DNA of 6,852 nt from Burkholderiales bacterium. Lineage in GTDB: Bacteria; Pseudomonadota; Gammaproteobacteria; Burkholderiales; SHXO01. Shown one piece after another: positions 6,621 through 6,852 of the stretch (the first letter of the stretch is position 1; every line of letters starts with the position of its first letter). The notes under the pieces were generated by a model that ran no database searches, was not told the DNA's origin, and was given only the letters and a program-made list of their open reading frames with translations. The position numbers and the translations under genes were made by a program. The stretch lies in NCBI GenBank assembly GCA_026125625.1, contig JAHCKU010000173.1, positions 1-6,852 on the forward strand, written 5' to 3'.

Positions 6621-6852
6621 TCAGCCCGGCTTGCGTGCCGGCCGACCGGATTTGTCCGTGAACGGGAACAGGCCGGTGCGAAAGCTCTGCGCCATGTGGC
6701 GCGCCACCCGCAGTGCGGTTTCGGCGTCCTGCGGCGCGAGCGCATCGCGCGCCGCGCGCTCGAACACCGCCAGCCAGTGCTCGAAGGCCTCGGGCTCGAA
6801 GTCGAGCCGGGCGTGCGGCGCGTAGGCATTGCCGTGATAACGGCCGGTGCCG
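6621..6852 (-). CDS. Group III truncated hemoglobin (C-terminal 76 residues; 5' end outside window)
   Basis: Small cytoplasmic haem protein. The frame enters at the right edge and stops at TGA 6621-6623. The visible part begins GTGRYHGNAYAPHARLDFEP, the E-F region of group III truncated globins: the YxGNxxxxH arrangement places the likely proximal (F8) haem-ligand His at residue 13 of the fragment. It continues with FEHWLAVFERAARDAL, the G helix with its typical Trp, and ALRVARHMAQSFRTGLFPF, the H helix. A short basic tail (KSGRPARKPG) ends the protein. Members of this group bind oxygen and NO, but their roles are not settled, so none is assigned. The distal side of the haem pocket is not in the window. 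Confidence 0.85.
   Translation of the reverse strand, partial: GTGRYHGNAYAPHARLDFEPEAFEHWLAVFERAARDALAPQDAETALRVARHMAQSFRTGLFPFTDKSGRPARKPG

Noticed and set aside
6500..6829. N-terminal extension of the serine hydrolase frame beyond 6499
   Set aside because: It would overlap the globin gene in another frame and place the signal peptide about 110 residues into the protein.
1..6852. A defence, mobile or CRISPR-like system
   Set aside because: No integrase, transposase, nuclease-toxin pair, spaced repeats or compositional break was seen; every long stretch is explained by recognisable genes.

Overview
This is a GC-rich chromosomal window with dense, mostly long genes and short gaps. The gene content suggests a proteobacterium, probably gamma or beta: a tripartite RND pump of the Gram-negative type, a PabB-PabC fusion, a DinF-type MATE transporter, and Sec signal peptides on predicted periplasmic proteins. 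Genus cannot be fixed from the sequence. I see no rRNA, tRNA, CRISPR array, insertion sequence, integrase or phage gene.

Layout, left to right. (1) The last 73 residues of an HAE1/AcrB-type RND efflux transporter (+). (2) After 70 bp and a strong ribosome binding site, a 229-residue predicted periplasmic protein built from two copies of a small beta-rich module (+). (3) A 57-bp gap with an imperfect stem-loop, then, convergent, a 590-codon fused aminodeoxychorismate synthase component I / aminodeoxychorismate lyase for p-aminobenzoate and folate (-). (4) A roughly 100-bp divergent control region framed by an ATACCTG/CAGGTAT inverted repeat. (5) A SMUG1-family uracil-DNA glycosylase (+), followed after 22 bp by a DinF-type MATE efflux protein (+), probably one transcription unit. 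(6) Convergent to these, with 22 bp between stop codons, a secreted serine hydrolase of the class C beta-lactamase / 6-aminohexanoate-dimer hydrolase family (-). (7) At the right edge, the C-terminal part of a group III truncated hemoglobin (-).

Functionally the window is mixed: envelope transport (RND, MATE), folate precursor synthesis, base-excision repair, an exported hydrolase and a small globin. The most notable points are the close likeness of the glycosylase to the animal SMUG1 pattern, its pairing with a dinF-like gene, the symmetric repeat in its promoter region, and the duplicated-module protein behind the RND pump. I find no convincing evidence of a wholly new multi-gene system.
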